Shown here piece by piece: positions 25,048-34,191 of a stretch of 62,500 nucleotides of DNA. The stretch comes from Butyrivibrio proteoclasticus B316 (GTDB lineage: Bacteria > Bacillota > Clostridia > Lachnospirales > Lachnospiraceae). Where the stretch lies: contig NC_014388.1 of NCBI RefSeq assembly GCF_000145035.1, positions 1 to 62,500 of the forward strand, in the 5' to 3' direction. The notes beneath the pieces were generated by a model that was not told the origin of the DNA, searched no databases, and saw nothing but the letters and a program-made list of their open reading frames with translations. Positions within the stretch are counted from its first letter, which is position 1. Each line of letters opens with the position of its first letter. The translations under genes were made by a program, and so were the position numbers.

Positions 25048-26718
25048 ATGGAAAAGCACTATGAATTTATTCTAAAGGATACAGAAGAACTGGTTTATGA
25101 ATCCATGTGCAGACAGATCATGGATGTGGAAAGCGAGAATTATGGAGCATTTCTGGATGATAATCATATCCTTGATGCCAAGTTCACCATTTACAGAACA
25201 GCTTCCATGATAGCTCTTTTCTGCAACAGAGACAGTGAGCTTTATGGAGATGAGAGACTCTTTGAGAGAATACTTGCGGGACTGCATTTTACAGAGAAAA
25301 TGCAGCTTGAAAGCGGGCTTTTTGATTATGTAACCTGCAATTTCAGTTCAGCGCCTGACACAGCATTTTGTATCAAGAAGCTGATGCCATTTTTCTTTTA
25401 CATGAGGGATATCAGAGGAGAAAAGAGAAATCCGGGAGAGGAAGAAATCTTTAGGATTATTGATGGAATCATAGGGAAAGCTGCCAAGGGAATAATAACA
25501 GGTGGTTTTCATACACCTAATCACAGATGGGCGATTGCATCAACACTTATGGAATGTTACAAGATCTACGGCGATGAAGAAATGAAGAAATGCGCTGAGA
25601 AATACCTTGCCGAGGGAATAGATTGCAATGAAGACGGTGAGTATGCTGAGAAATCTGCGGGTAATTATAACAGGGTAAACAACGATGCAATGATAACTCT
25701 GGCAGAAGCAACAGGTGATGCATCCTACGAAGAATATGTGATCAGAAATCTTCGTATGATGCTTCATTATTGGGAGCCAGATGATTCAGTATTTACAGCT
25801 AATTCTACCCGCTTTGATAAAGACAGGCTCATGTATCCAACGGATTACTATACCGAGTACATGCTAATGGCACAGAGGCACGGCATCACTGAGTTTTATG
25901 AGATGGCTAATTCAATAATTGACATCTGTAAGCGCCATAACCTTCATGGACCTGATTGTCTGATTTACTTTATGTGGTATCCGGAGTGGAGGAACATTGA
26001 GCATTTTGGATTATATAAGAATCCGGATTACAGCGTATTCTACAAAAATTCCGGCATATCAAGGAATAAAACCGGTCGATACACATACACTGTCATGAAT
26101 GGAAAGTCCAATTTCCTGTATTTCCACAATGGTACTATCAAATTGGAAATGAAGGTGGCTGGAAGCTTTTGTGAGCATAGGGCTTTTAAGTCCGAGACTA
26201 TGGAAGAAACAGCTGATGGCCTTCACCTTCATCAGACTATGCATGGATGGTATTATCTGCCATGGAGCGAGGATAAGATTCCTGAGACAAATGACTGGTG
26301 GCAGATGGACAACGCTTCCAGGGACAAGAAAATGGGCCCTGACATGGACATCGATGTTTGGGTAAAAGAAAGCTCTGATAAAGACGGAATTGATGTGAGA
26401 GTAAAGACAAGTGGTGTGAATGGGGCACCATGGCGAATAGAAATGTCTTTGACCGGGGCAAGTTTTATGGAAAATGGACATCTGGCAACAACTCTTAAAG
26501 GGAACGAAACCATAATTGCCAAGGATGATCATGTTGAACTGTCTAATGGCAAAGATATGCTGATTGTAGGCCCTGCCTTTGGAACACACAGATTTATGGA
26601 GGGAAAAGAGGATTCTGAGCTGACTAATTCGGGATCATCAACAGTGTATTTTACTGATTATACAGGTTTTGATCATACCATCACCATAAGAAACATGAGA
26701 AGCCAGTTTTCTAAATGA
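25048..26718 (+). CDS. Polysaccharide-lyase-like (heparinase II/III-like fold) protein, function uncertain
   Basis: A 556-residue soluble protein with no signal peptide. The first ~340 residues are helical repeats like an (alpha/alpha) toroid, with the motif GGFHTPNHRWAIASTLMECY near 152 and EYAEKSAGNYNRVNNDAM near 198, which recall the N-H-W active-site region of heparinase/alginate-lyase families. The remainder is beta-rich, with a GLHLHQTMHGWYYLPW segment near 391. The toroid-plus-beta-sandwich layout fits a lyase. A lyase that leaves unsaturated uronic ends would feed the adjacent GH105. This is inference: I see no decisive catalytic signature. The gene is 12 bases after the ROK gene. Confidence 0.5.
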   Translation: MEKHYEFILKDTEELVYESMCRQIMDVESENYGAFLDDNHILDAKFTIYRTASMIALFCNRDSELYGDERLFERILAGLHFTEKMQLESGLFDYVTCNFSSAPDTAFCIKKLMPFFFYMRDIRGEKRNPGEEEIFRIIDGIIGKAAKGIITGGFHTPNHRWAIASTLMECYKIYGDEEMKKCAEKYLAEGIDCNEDGEYAEKSAGNYNRVNNDAMITLAEATGDASYEEYVIRNLRMMLHYWEPDDSVFTANSTRFDKDRLMYPTDYYTEYMLMAQRHGITEFYEMANSIIDICKRHNLHGPDCLIYFMWYPEWRNIEHFGLYKNPDYSVFYKNSGISRNKTGRYTYTVMNGKSNFLYFHNGTIKLEMKVAGSFCEHRAFKSETMEETADGLHLHQTMHGWYYLPWSEDKIPETNDWWQMDNASRDKKMGPDMDIDVWVKESSDKDGIDVRVKTSGVNGAPWRIEMSLTGASFMENGHLATTLKGNETIIAKDDHVELSNGKDMLIVGPAFGTHRFMEGKEDSELTNSGSSTVYFTDYTGFDHTITIRNMRSQFSK

Positions 26719-26754
26719 CAAAAAATGCAATGTTTTTTGCAAATAAGCAAAAAA
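26719..26754. promoter_or_regulatory. Second copy of the 13-bp motif plus an inverted repeat
   Basis: CAAAAAATGCAAT (26719-26731) is identical to 20149-20161. It is followed at once by TTTTTTGC / GCAAAAAA (26733-26740 and 26747-26754), an 8-bp dyad with a 6-base gap. The dyad lacks a plus-strand T tract, so an operator is likelier than a terminator. It lies about 80 bases before the binding-protein gene. Confidence 0.4.
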
Positions 26755-26832
26755 ATCAGCTATTTCATGGAATGGTGGTTTGATAAAATAAAAATATCGT
26801 AAGGTATAGCAAATGCGACAAAAGGAGGAAAT

Positions 26833-28920
26833 ATGAGAAGGAAAATTAACTCTAAGGCAGTATCACTGGTGCTTGCTGCAGCAACCTCTATGACGATGCT
26901 TGCAGGTTGCGGTGGGGCAGCTACTCCATCCGGAACATCTTCTGAACCTGCTGCTACAGAAGCTACTGAGCAGACAGCTGACACAGCTCAGACTGGCGAC
27001 ATAGCTTCAAACACAGAGGAAGTTAAGGTTGAGGGATTTGCTGAGGCACCAATGCTTGCAGATCAGGTTTCAGCAGGCAAGCTTCCTGCGGTGGAAGAAA
27101 GAATTCCGGATGCAGATAATGTTTTTGTTGAAACTGTTGATGCTACAGGAGCTTCACTTGAGATTGGTACATATGGTGGGGTTATCAATCTTGGGCCTGC
27201 AGGCGGAAGCTGGGGACTTTCAAGACCATCTCTTGAATCTATCATCAGATACAACACAGATGGTTCCTATTATCCAAATGTTATCAAATCATTTGAACAC
27301 AATGATGACTATACAGTCTGGACATTCAACCTCAGAGAAGGCATGAAGTGGTCAGATGGTGAGCCATTTACAGCAGATGATATTACTTTCTGGTATTACA
27401 TGTGCCATCTTACAAACTTCGATAGCAAGAAGAGCTGGGTAGCTCTTAAAGAGGAAGTTGACGGAGAAGAGGCATGGGCAACACTTAAGAAGGTTGACGA
27501 CTATACAGTTACATGGACATTCGTTAATCCTAAATATCCTGCAGATTTCATTGAGAATGGTGATTTCAAATGGTGCTGGGCTCCTGCTCATTACTTAAAG
27601 GATCTCATTCCTGATTCTGAGGATTATCCTTATGTAGAGAATGAGTACTGGCAGTCAACAGGACTTTCTGAGGAAGAGGTTCTTGCTAATGCTCAGAAGA
27701 AGAATATTGACGCAGCAACTGTTAAGGATCTGGGTAAATCAGTTTCCTATAACTTCTGGAATGTTGCAGGTATTCCAACACTTAACTCATTTGTACTTTC
27801 TACTGTTCCGGGCAACAGCTCCAAGGATGATACACTTTGCATCATGGACCGTAACCCATACTTCTGGAAAGTAGATGCTGAAGGAAATCAGCTTCCATAT
27901 GTAGATGCACTTCACTTTAACCAGACCTCTGAAGACGGACAGGATCTTCTTATGTTCCGTTCAGGCGAAATCGATGTTATAGCAGTAGCTATGAAGGATA
28001 TTGCAGCTACACTGTCAGATCTTGGAGATGCTGCTACTCTTCGCGAGTGGGGATCAACAAGCTGGGGAAGCTATCAGGTAACCTTCAACTATACAAATCC
28101 TGATAAGAATTATGCAGATCTTTTCGCAAATAGCGATTTCCGTGAGGCTATGTCAATCGGCGTTGACAGAGAGCAGGTTTCCGAGCTTCTTACTGACGGA
28201 TTCCTTGAACCTGGCCAGTGCTGCCCTGCTGAAGGCAACGTTGGATACGATCCTGAGTGGGAGACAAAGTGGACTGAGTATGATGTAGACAAGGCTAAGA
28301 GCCTTCTCGAAGGATGCGGACTTGTGATGGGATCAGATGGTTTCTACAAATTCGCTGATGGTTCAGACCTTATGCTCACTTTCCTTGCATATGATGGTGG
28401 CGCAGATGAGTCTTATCCGGTATTTGAACAGTATTACAAGGCAATCGGCATCAACTGTGCTCTCAAGAACCTCGAAGTTTCAGCATTTGATGAAGCGATC
28501 GACAACAATGACTGGGTTGCAGTAATGGGACCTCATACAGCTATCGGTGGCGCTTCACTTAAGGATAGAGCAGCTCCATTTGTTCCTATTGCACAGGCTG
28601 CTGAGTGGTACGGTGAGTATGGTACATACTATGCAACTAAGGGCGCGCAGGGAGTTGAGCCAACAGGCGATCTTGCTAAACTGGTAGAGCTCTATGACAA
28701 GTGGAGACTTAGTTCAGATGAAGCCGAAAGAGATGAGTATCAGGCTGAAATCTACAAGATCCACAAAGATAACCTCTGGTCAATTGCTTACCTCAAGTCA
28801 GAAGGTTACTTTGAACTTATAACATCCAAGATCCACAACTATGCTGACAATCTTGTATCAGCTGACTGCTATCAGTATGCTAACATGACACACTATGAAG
28901 TACTCTTCAAGGCAGAATAA
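26833..28920 (+). CDS. ABC transporter solute-binding lipoprotein (family 5, Opp/Dpp-like)
   Basis: Surface lipoprotein that captures a solute for the ABC transporter downstream. The first 25 residues are a lipoprotein signal with lipobox LAGC. A Ser/Thr/Ala/Glu-rich linker (about 26-65) leads to an SBP_bac_5 domain: TVWTFNLREGMKWSDGEPFT near 158, DDITFWYYM near 180 and FREAMSIGVDREQVSELL near 438. At 695 residues it is longer than OppA. In this locus the ligand is probably an oligosaccharide rather than a peptide, as for many family-5 proteins next to glycosidases. A strong AAAGGAGGAAAT site suggests high expression. A terminator-like attenuator follows. Confidence 0.92.
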   Translation: MRRKINSKAVSLVLAAATSMTMLAGCGGAATPSGTSSEPAATEATEQTADTAQTGDIASNTEEVKVEGFAEAPMLADQVSAGKLPAVEERIPDADNVFVETVDATGASLEIGTYGGVINLGPAGGSWGLSRPSLESIIRYNTDGSYYPNVIKSFEHNDDYTVWTFNLREGMKWSDGEPFTADDITFWYYMCHLTNFDSKKSWVALKEEVDGEEAWATLKKVDDYTVTWTFVNPKYPADFIENGDFKWCWAPAHYLKDLIPDSEDYPYVENEYWQSTGLSEEEVLANAQKKNIDAATVKDLGKSVSYNFWNVAGIPTLNSFVLSTVPGNSSKDDTLCIMDRNPYFWKVDAEGNQLPYVDALHFNQTSEDGQDLLMFRSGEIDVIAVAMKDIAATLSDLGDAATLREWGSTSWGSYQVTFNYTNPDKNYADLFANSDFREAMSIGVDREQVSELLTDGFLEPGQCCPAEGNVGYDPEWETKWTEYDVDKAKSLLEGCGLVMGSDGFYKFADGSDLMLTFLAYDGGADESYPVFEQYYKAIGINCALKNLEVSAFDEAIDNNDWVAVMGPHTAIGGASLKDRAAPFVPIAQAAEWYGEYGTYYATKGAQGVEPTGDLAKLVELYDKWRLSSDEAERDEYQAEIYKIHKDNLWSIAYLKSEGYFELITSKIHNYADNLVSADCYQYANMTHYEVLFKAE

Positions 28921-28958
28921 TAAATAACAAGGGTTATATAATGTATTGAATAAGAATT

Positions 28959-28995
28959 CCGGAGACGTGAGGGGGTTTCCACGTCTCCGGTTTTT
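28959..28995 (+). terminator. Intra-operon attenuator between binding protein and permease genes
   Basis: An 11-bp stem CCGGAGACGTG / CACGTCTCCGG (28959-28969 and 28980-28990) is followed by five T residues. It lies 39 bases after the binding-protein stop and before the permeases. Partial termination here would give more binding protein than permease, as is common in such operons. Confidence 0.85.
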
Positions 28996-29050
28996 ATCTC
29001 AAAGTAGAGATTTTGGGAAGGTCTTTATTTTAGAAAGGGTATTACACACT

Positions 29051-30148
29051 ATGGAGGAAAAAACAAAAAACAGTTTTGTTGAGAACATAAAAGAGTTCTT
29101 TAGAAGAGACCTTGTGCAGTACATTGTTAAGCGTGTACTCTGGTTTATTCCAACACTTCTGCTCATTTCTATTCTGGTTTTCTTTGTAATACAGCTTCCT
29201 CCGGGGGATTATGTTTCTGCGCATATTGCGGCGCTTGCAACAGAAGGAGAGCTGGTTGATGCAGATTATGCAGCATCAATGAGAGAAGACTACGGACTTG
29301 ATTTGCCGGTATGGCAGCAATATATCAAATGGGTTAAGGATATCATTTGGACACCTTCTGACACAGCCTATTACAGACTGTATCATTCACATCATAACTG
29401 GAAGTATTCTTTTGCCTATGGACGCGACGTCTGGAGCGTTGTCAACGACAGACTGGGGCTTACCATAGGTGTTACAGCTATCATCATGATTTTCCAATAT
29501 CTGGTATCAATTCCTATAGCGGTTTATGCCAGTACGCACCAATATTCCGTAGGTGACTATATATCTGCGATAATTGGTTTCCTTGGAACTGCAATACCTA
29601 ACTTTATTTTGGCAATTGTGCTGATGTATCTCTCCTATAAATGGACCGGAAATGCCAATGTAGGTCTTTTTTCTCAGGAGATGCTTAAAAACGGCGTTCA
29701 TTTATATAATTTTGGTGATTTCTTAAAGAGAATGATCATTCCTATCATTGTCATCGGAACCAGTGGAACTTGCGGTATTATTCGTTCAGTGCGTGCACAG
29801 ATGCTTGATGAGGTAGCCAGACAGTATACGCTTACAGCAAGGGCAAAAGGCGTTTCTGAGGGCAAGATCATTATGAAGTATTGTTTTAGAGCTGCTATCA
29901 ACCCTACAGTATCAGGACTTGGCGGAGTTCTTTCAAGTCTTTTCTCAGGATCTACTGTAACAGCTATGGTTCTGAATATGCAGATTCAGGGACCTGTCCT
30001 TTATAAGGCACTTCAGTCACAGGATATGTACCTTGCAGGCGCTATCGTCATGGTTCAGGCGGTGCTTGTTGTTATTGGTGTGCTGTTCTCTGACATTGCG
30101 CTGGCATTTCTTGATCCTAGAATTCGTTACTCAGGAGGTAGCAGATAA
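29051..30148 (+). CDS. ABC transporter permease, OppB-like
   Basis: First membrane subunit of the importer. From ATG 29051 (AGAAAGGG site) it has 365 residues. The open frame upstream to 28946 runs through the attenuator and is not a likely start. An N-terminal membrane helix lies in RVLWFIPTLLLISILVFF, followed by PPGDYVSAH, then five further helices. The EAA-type cytoplasmic loop reads TARAKGVSEGKIIMKYCF near 287. The stop overlaps the start of the next permease (ATG 30148) by one base. Confidence 0.92.
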   Translation: MEEKTKNSFVENIKEFFRRDLVQYIVKRVLWFIPTLLLISILVFFVIQLPPGDYVSAHIAALATEGELVDADYAASMREDYGLDLPVWQQYIKWVKDIIWTPSDTAYYRLYHSHHNWKYSFAYGRDVWSVVNDRLGLTIGVTAIIMIFQYLVSIPIAVYASTHQYSVGDYISAIIGFLGTAIPNFILAIVLMYLSYKWTGNANVGLFSQEMLKNGVHLYNFGDFLKRMIIPIIVIGTSGTCGIIRSVRAQMLDEVARQYTLTARAKGVSEGKIIMKYCFRAAINPTVSGLGGVLSSLFSGSTVTAMVLNMQIQGPVLYKALQSQDMYLAGAIVMVQAVLVVIGVLFSDIALAFLDPRIRYSGGSR

Positions 30149-31266
30149 TGGCTAAGAAACTTAAATCTAAAGAAGATTATTATCTTGCCTCCCAGTGGAC
30201 TTTGATGGCAAGAAAGCTTAGAAAGCACAAGCTTGCGCAGGTTTCTTTTATTATTTTGGCGGTTCTGTACATTTCAGCGCTATTTGCAGATTTCCTCGCA
30301 CCTTACGGGCTTGATGAGTTTGATGGTCTGTATAGAAATTCCGCACCGACCAAAATCTACACAATATATGAGGATCAGCACGTAGGTCCCCATGTATACA
30401 AGCTTGAAAAGAGTATTAACAAGAAAACTTTTGAGGTCAGCCTTGAACCTGATTTATCTGAATATTACAAGATAGAGTTTTTTGTTCATGGAACTGAATA
30501 TAAGGTCTTAGGTCTTTTCCCTTGTGATCTTCACTTGTTTGGTGTCGGAGAAGGTTCCAAGGGCGGAACGGGAGCCAAGATATTCTTATTTGGTGCAGAT
30601 TCCCTTGGAAGAGATATTTTTTCCAGAGTATTACTGGGAGCGAGGATTTCTTTATCCATCCCATTTGCCAGTGCTATCATCAGTTTCTTTTTGGGAGTAG
30701 TAATAGGATCTGTTTCGGGTTACTTCGGAGGAGTCCTTGACATGATAATCCAGAGAATTATCGAGGTAATTGGAGCTGTTCCGCAGATTCCGCTCTGGAT
30801 GGCCTTATCAGCTGCTATTCCTGCCGGAGTATCAACAATAAAAATGTATTTTTATATGACAATAATCCTGTCATTCATCAACTGGACAGGAATGGCCAGA
30901 GTTGTACGAGGAAAGTTCCTATCACTTAAGAATGAGGACTATGTTATGGCAGCAAGGATTTCCGGTGTATCTACATGGAAGATCATCTGGAAGCATCTTG
31001 TACCGGGCTTTATGAGCTACCTTATTGTTTCTCTTACACTTGGGATTCCGGGATCTATCGTAGGTGAGACTTCAATGTCATATCTTGGACTTGGTATTAA
31101 ATCGCCTGCTACAAGCTGGGGAGTTCTTCTTCAGGAAGCAAGTTCAGTTACTGACGTTGCAGCCAATCCCCACAAGCTGATACCGATCATCTTTGTTACA
31201 ATCACTGTTTTGGCATTTAACTTCCTTGGTGATGGAATGAGAGATGCCGCAGATCCTTACAAGTAA
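30148..31266 (+). CDS. ABC transporter permease, OppC-like
   Basis: Second membrane subunit, 372 residues. A helix at about 30-48 is followed by a long extracytoplasmic insert (about 55-145), longer than in OppC. The permease core follows with the LGRDIFSRVLLGARISLSI signature near 154. The EAA loop reads MAARISGVSTWKIIWKHLVP near 268, and the end has NFLGDGMRDAADP, typical of OppC. The start overlaps the previous stop by one base, so translation is probably coupled. Confidence 0.92.
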   Translation: MAKKLKSKEDYYLASQWTLMARKLRKHKLAQVSFIILAVLYISALFADFLAPYGLDEFDGLYRNSAPTKIYTIYEDQHVGPHVYKLEKSINKKTFEVSLEPDLSEYYKIEFFVHGTEYKVLGLFPCDLHLFGVGEGSKGGTGAKIFLFGADSLGRDIFSRVLLGARISLSIPFASAIISFFLGVVIGSVSGYFGGVLDMIIQRIIEVIGAVPQIPLWMALSAAIPAGVSTIKMYFYMTIILSFINWTGMARVVRGKFLSLKNEDYVMAARISGVSTWKIIWKHLVPGFMSYLIVSLTLGIPGSIVGETSMSYLGLGIKSPATSWGVLLQEASSVTDVAANPHKLIPIIFVTITVLAFNFLGDGMRDAADPYK

Positions 31267-31283
31267 TTTTTTAGGAGCTTTAT

Positions 31284-32375
31284 ATGGAAAAAGACAATAT
31301 TTTGGAAGTTAAGGACCTTCATATAGATATTAAAATGATGGAAGGAACGCTGACTCCTGTAAGAGGTGTAAACTTTGAAATAAAGCGTGGAGAGACACTG
31401 GGACTTGTTGGAGAATCAGGATGCGGTAAATCAATTACCTGTAAGTCAATTCTGGCAATCAACGAGAGAAAGTGCATTCCCCGTGGTGAGATTCTCTTTA
31501 GAAACGAGGACGATACAGAGGTAGATATCCTCAAAATGGATCCAAAGGGAAAAGAGATTCGAAATGTGCGCGGTAAGCAGATTTCTATGATCTTCCAGGA
31601 GCCAATGGTGGCTTTTTCTCCAATGTATACCATAGGAAATCAGATAACTGAAGCAACTCTTTTGCATATTACAAAGGATAAAAAGAAAGCCAAAGAGATT
31701 TCCCTGGATGTAATGAGAAAAGTTGGAATAGCTAATGTAGAGAAGAGATACAATCAGTATCCTCACGAGTTTTCGGGTGGTATGCTCCAGAGAGCGCTTA
31801 TTGCAATGGCCCTTGTTTGTAATCCCAAGCTTCTCATTGCCGATGAGCCAACAACAGCGCTTGATGTAACAATTCAGGCTCAGATTCTGGAACTAATGAA
31901 AGAACTCCAGAAAGAGTTTAATATGGCAATTCTTTTTATCACGCATGACCTTGGTGTTGTGGCCAAGATGTGCGACAGAGTTGCTGTTATGTACCTTGGA
32001 AGGATCGTAGAAACAGGTGATGCTAAGACTATCTATGCAAATCCGCAGCATCCGTACACCAGAGGCCTTATTGGCTCTGTGCACAAGATTGGCGGAAGGA
32101 AAGACGAGAGACTGTTTTCTATCGAAGGAACTGTTCCTCTTGCGATGAACCTTCCAAAACAGTGCGGATTCTATGACAGATGCGATTGCAGAATAGAGGG
32201 CTTATGTGACAAGGCAGAGCCTGAGCTTGTGGAAATCGAGCCGGGACATAAAATTGCATGTTTTAATTGTAGTAATCCTGCGTGTCAGGCCCACAGACAG
32301 GAAGTGGGAAAGAGACTTGCCATGGAGGCTGAGATGCAGCCGGAGGAAGGAGGTAAGAAGCGTGGAAAAAGATAA
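31284..32375 (+). CDS. ABC transporter ATPase, OppD-like
   Basis: First ATPase of the importer, 363 residues. Walker A GESGCGKS near 41, signature SGGMLQRALIA near 161 and Walker B LLIADEPTTALD near 182, with the Walker B Glu present, are followed by the switch His in FITHDLGV. The C-terminal ~80 residues form the oligopeptide-type domain with a cysteine cluster (CGFYDRCDCRIEGLC) that in the family can hold an iron-sulphur cluster. The gene is 17 bases after the permease and its end overlaps the next gene's start. Confidence 0.95.
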   Translation: MEKDNILEVKDLHIDIKMMEGTLTPVRGVNFEIKRGETLGLVGESGCGKSITCKSILAINERKCIPRGEILFRNEDDTEVDILKMDPKGKEIRNVRGKQISMIFQEPMVAFSPMYTIGNQITEATLLHITKDKKKAKEISLDVMRKVGIANVEKRYNQYPHEFSGGMLQRALIAMALVCNPKLLIADEPTTALDVTIQAQILELMKELQKEFNMAILFITHDLGVVAKMCDRVAVMYLGRIVETGDAKTIYANPQHPYTRGLIGSVHKIGGRKDERLFSIEGTVPLAMNLPKQCGFYDRCDCRIEGLCDKAEPELVEIEPGHKIACFNCSNPACQAHRQEVGKRLAMEAEMQPEEGGKKRGKR

Positions 32376-33363
32376 TATTCTTGAAGTAAAGCATCTTCAT
32401 AAGCGATTTACCTCCAAAAATGTCACTGTTAAGGCAGTTACCGATGTTTCTTTTACCGTCAAAGAGGGAGAGACAATCGGAATAGTCGGAGAGTCCGGAT
32501 GCGGAAAAACTACCCTGGGAAGGTGCATTGTTCGTGCGTATGATGCATCAGAAGGAGAAGTTTATTATAGGACAGAAGCCGGAGAAGAAGTTGATTTTCT
32601 AAAAGTAGATAAAAAGAAGATGAAGGGTATCCGAAAGGAAATACAGATGATATTTCAGGATCCTTATTCTTCACTTGATCCCAGAATGACCGTCCTTGAT
32701 ATTATCAAGGAACCGCTTAAAGCCAATTATCCCAAGATGCCCAAAGGTGAGATGGATAATCTTGCCAAGGAGATGGCAGAAAAGGTAGGCCTTAATCCAG
32801 CTTATCTTATGAGATATCCACATGCATTTTCAGGCGGCCAGAGACAGCGTATCGGTATAGCAAGAGCGCTGGTCCTTAAACCCAAGATCATTGTCTGTGA
32901 TGAGGCCGTATCTGCTCTTGACGTATCAATTCAGGCGCAGGTGATCAATCTTTTAAAAGACCTTCAAAAGGAGATGAAGCTGACTTATATCTTCATTTCA
33001 CATGATTTGTCAGTAGTTGAACATATCTCTGATAAGGTCGGGGTAATGTATTTGGGCAAAATGGTGGAATACGGTGAGACGGAGCAGATATTTACAAGGC
33101 CCAAGCATCCATATACTGAAGCGCTTATGTCCGCTGTTCCTGTTGCAGATCCTACTTATCAGCAGGAGAGAATTCCGCTTAGAGGAGAAATACCAAATCC
33201 TGCTAATCCGCCAAGTGGATGCTATTTCCATACAAGATGCAGATATTGCAATGAGAAGTGTAAAGAAATAACTCCGGAGTACAAGGAGCTTGAAGCAGGA
33301 CATTTTGCGTCATGTATCTACGCTGAGGAACTTAAGCTTAGAGGTTTTGAAATTACTAAATGA
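32362..33363 (+). CDS. ABC transporter ATPase, OppF-like
   Basis: Second ATPase, 333 residues from a GTG start at 32362 that has a GGAAGGAGGT site inside the upstream gene. The longer frame from 32206 has no family homology at its N-terminus. Walker A GESGCGKT, signature SGGQRQRIGIA and Walker B IIVCDEAVSALD are intact, and the switch His is in FISHDLSV. It has the C-terminal Cys-containing CYFHTRCRYC motif. It overlaps the OppD-like gene by 14 bases, so the two ATPases are made together. Confidence 0.95.
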   Translation: MEKDNILEVKHLHKRFTSKNVTVKAVTDVSFTVKEGETIGIVGESGCGKTTLGRCIVRAYDASEGEVYYRTEAGEEVDFLKVDKKKMKGIRKEIQMIFQDPYSSLDPRMTVLDIIKEPLKANYPKMPKGEMDNLAKEMAEKVGLNPAYLMRYPHAFSGGQRQRIGIARALVLKPKIIVCDEAVSALDVSIQAQVINLLKDLQKEMKLTYIFISHDLSVVEHISDKVGVMYLGKMVEYGETEQIFTRPKHPYTEALMSAVPVADPTYQQERIPLRGEIPNPANPPSGCYFHTRCRYCNEKCKEITPEYKELEAGHFASCIYAEELKLRGFEITK

Positions 33364-33368
33364 TCATG

Positions 33369-33404
33369 ATAGGCGTAGATGGCTATATGGCCGTTTACGC
33401 CTAT
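33369..33404 (+). promoter_or_regulatory. Hairpin between oppF-like and nagB genes
   Basis: ATAGGCGTA (33369-33377) and TACGCCTAT (33396-33404) form a perfect 9-bp stem with an 18-base loop, with short inner GGC/GCC pairing. No T tract follows. It may be an RNA-processing or stability element just before the nagB ribosome site. Confidence 0.5.
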
Positions 33405-33422
33405 ATTTACAGGAGATTAGAG

Positions 33423-34151
33423 ATGATGAAGATTTACAGAGCCCATGATTACAATGATATGAGTCGCAAAGCTGCAAATATCATATCGGCACAAATTATA
33501 ATCAAACCCAATTGTGTGCTGGGGCTAGCTACAGGATCGACACCCCTTGGAATCTATGCTCAGCTCGTGGAATGGTATAAAAAGGACGACCTTGATTTTT
33601 CAAGGGTTAAGACCTTTAATCTCGATGAGTATGTTGGTTTGCCAGAGGATAATCCGCAAAGTTACCACTATTTTATGAATGAAAATCTCTTTTCCAAAGT
33701 AAATATTGAGAGAAATAATGTCCATGTTCCGGAGGGAACTAATGAAGATATAGAAGGCGAATGCCTGAGCTATGAAAGAGCAATCGATGCCCTTGGAGGA
33801 ATTGATATGCAGCTTCTGGGTCTTGGCCCTAACGGACATATAGGATTTAATGAGCCGGGAAACTGTTTTACCAGGAAGACACATATTGTTGATCTATCTG
33901 AGAGTACTATAGAAGCAAACAAAAGATTTTTTGAAGACGCCTCAATGGTGCCCAGACAGGCCATTACCATGGGAATCGGAACTATCATGAAAGCCAGAAA
34001 GATCCTGATGGTTGTTGATGGGGCCAAAAAGGCGGAAGTTCTGATGAAGGCACTCACAGGAGAAGTAACTCCTGAGGTCCCTGCATCGATACTTCAGCTT
34101 CATCCTGATTTTACTCTGGTTGCGGATGACGAGGCGCTTAAATACATGTAA
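33423..34151 (+). CDS. nagB: Glucosamine-6-phosphate deaminase
   Basis: Converts glucosamine 6-phosphate to fructose 6-phosphate and ammonia, linking amino-sugar use to glycolysis. The protein is about 242 residues from ATG 33423, with AGGAG 7 bases upstream; 33426 is an alternative. Motifs are LGLATGSTPLGIY (phosphate site), FNLDEYVGL (catalytic Asp) and GLGPNGHIGFNEPG (catalytic His and Glu). This is the last gene of the sugar-uptake operon and implies the imported glycan contains GlcN or GlcNAc. NagA is not in the window. Confidence 0.94.
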   Translation: MMKIYRAHDYNDMSRKAANIISAQIIIKPNCVLGLATGSTPLGIYAQLVEWYKKDDLDFSRVKTFNLDEYVGLPEDNPQSYHYFMNENLFSKVNIERNNVHVPEGTNEDIEGECLSYERAIDALGGIDMQLLGLGPNGHIGFNEPGNCFTRKTHIVDLSESTIEANKRFFEDASMVPRQAITMGIGTIMKARKILMVVDGAKKAEVLMKALTGEVTPEVPASILQLHPDFTLVADDEALKYM

Positions 34152-34191
34152 TTATTATATTTGCAGCATCATTTGTCTGAACTGAAAACAC

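Noticed and set aside
28946..29050. N-terminal extension of the OppB-like permease
   Set aside because: It passes through a terminator-like hairpin and adds residues with no family match; the ATG at 29051 has an AAAGGG site.
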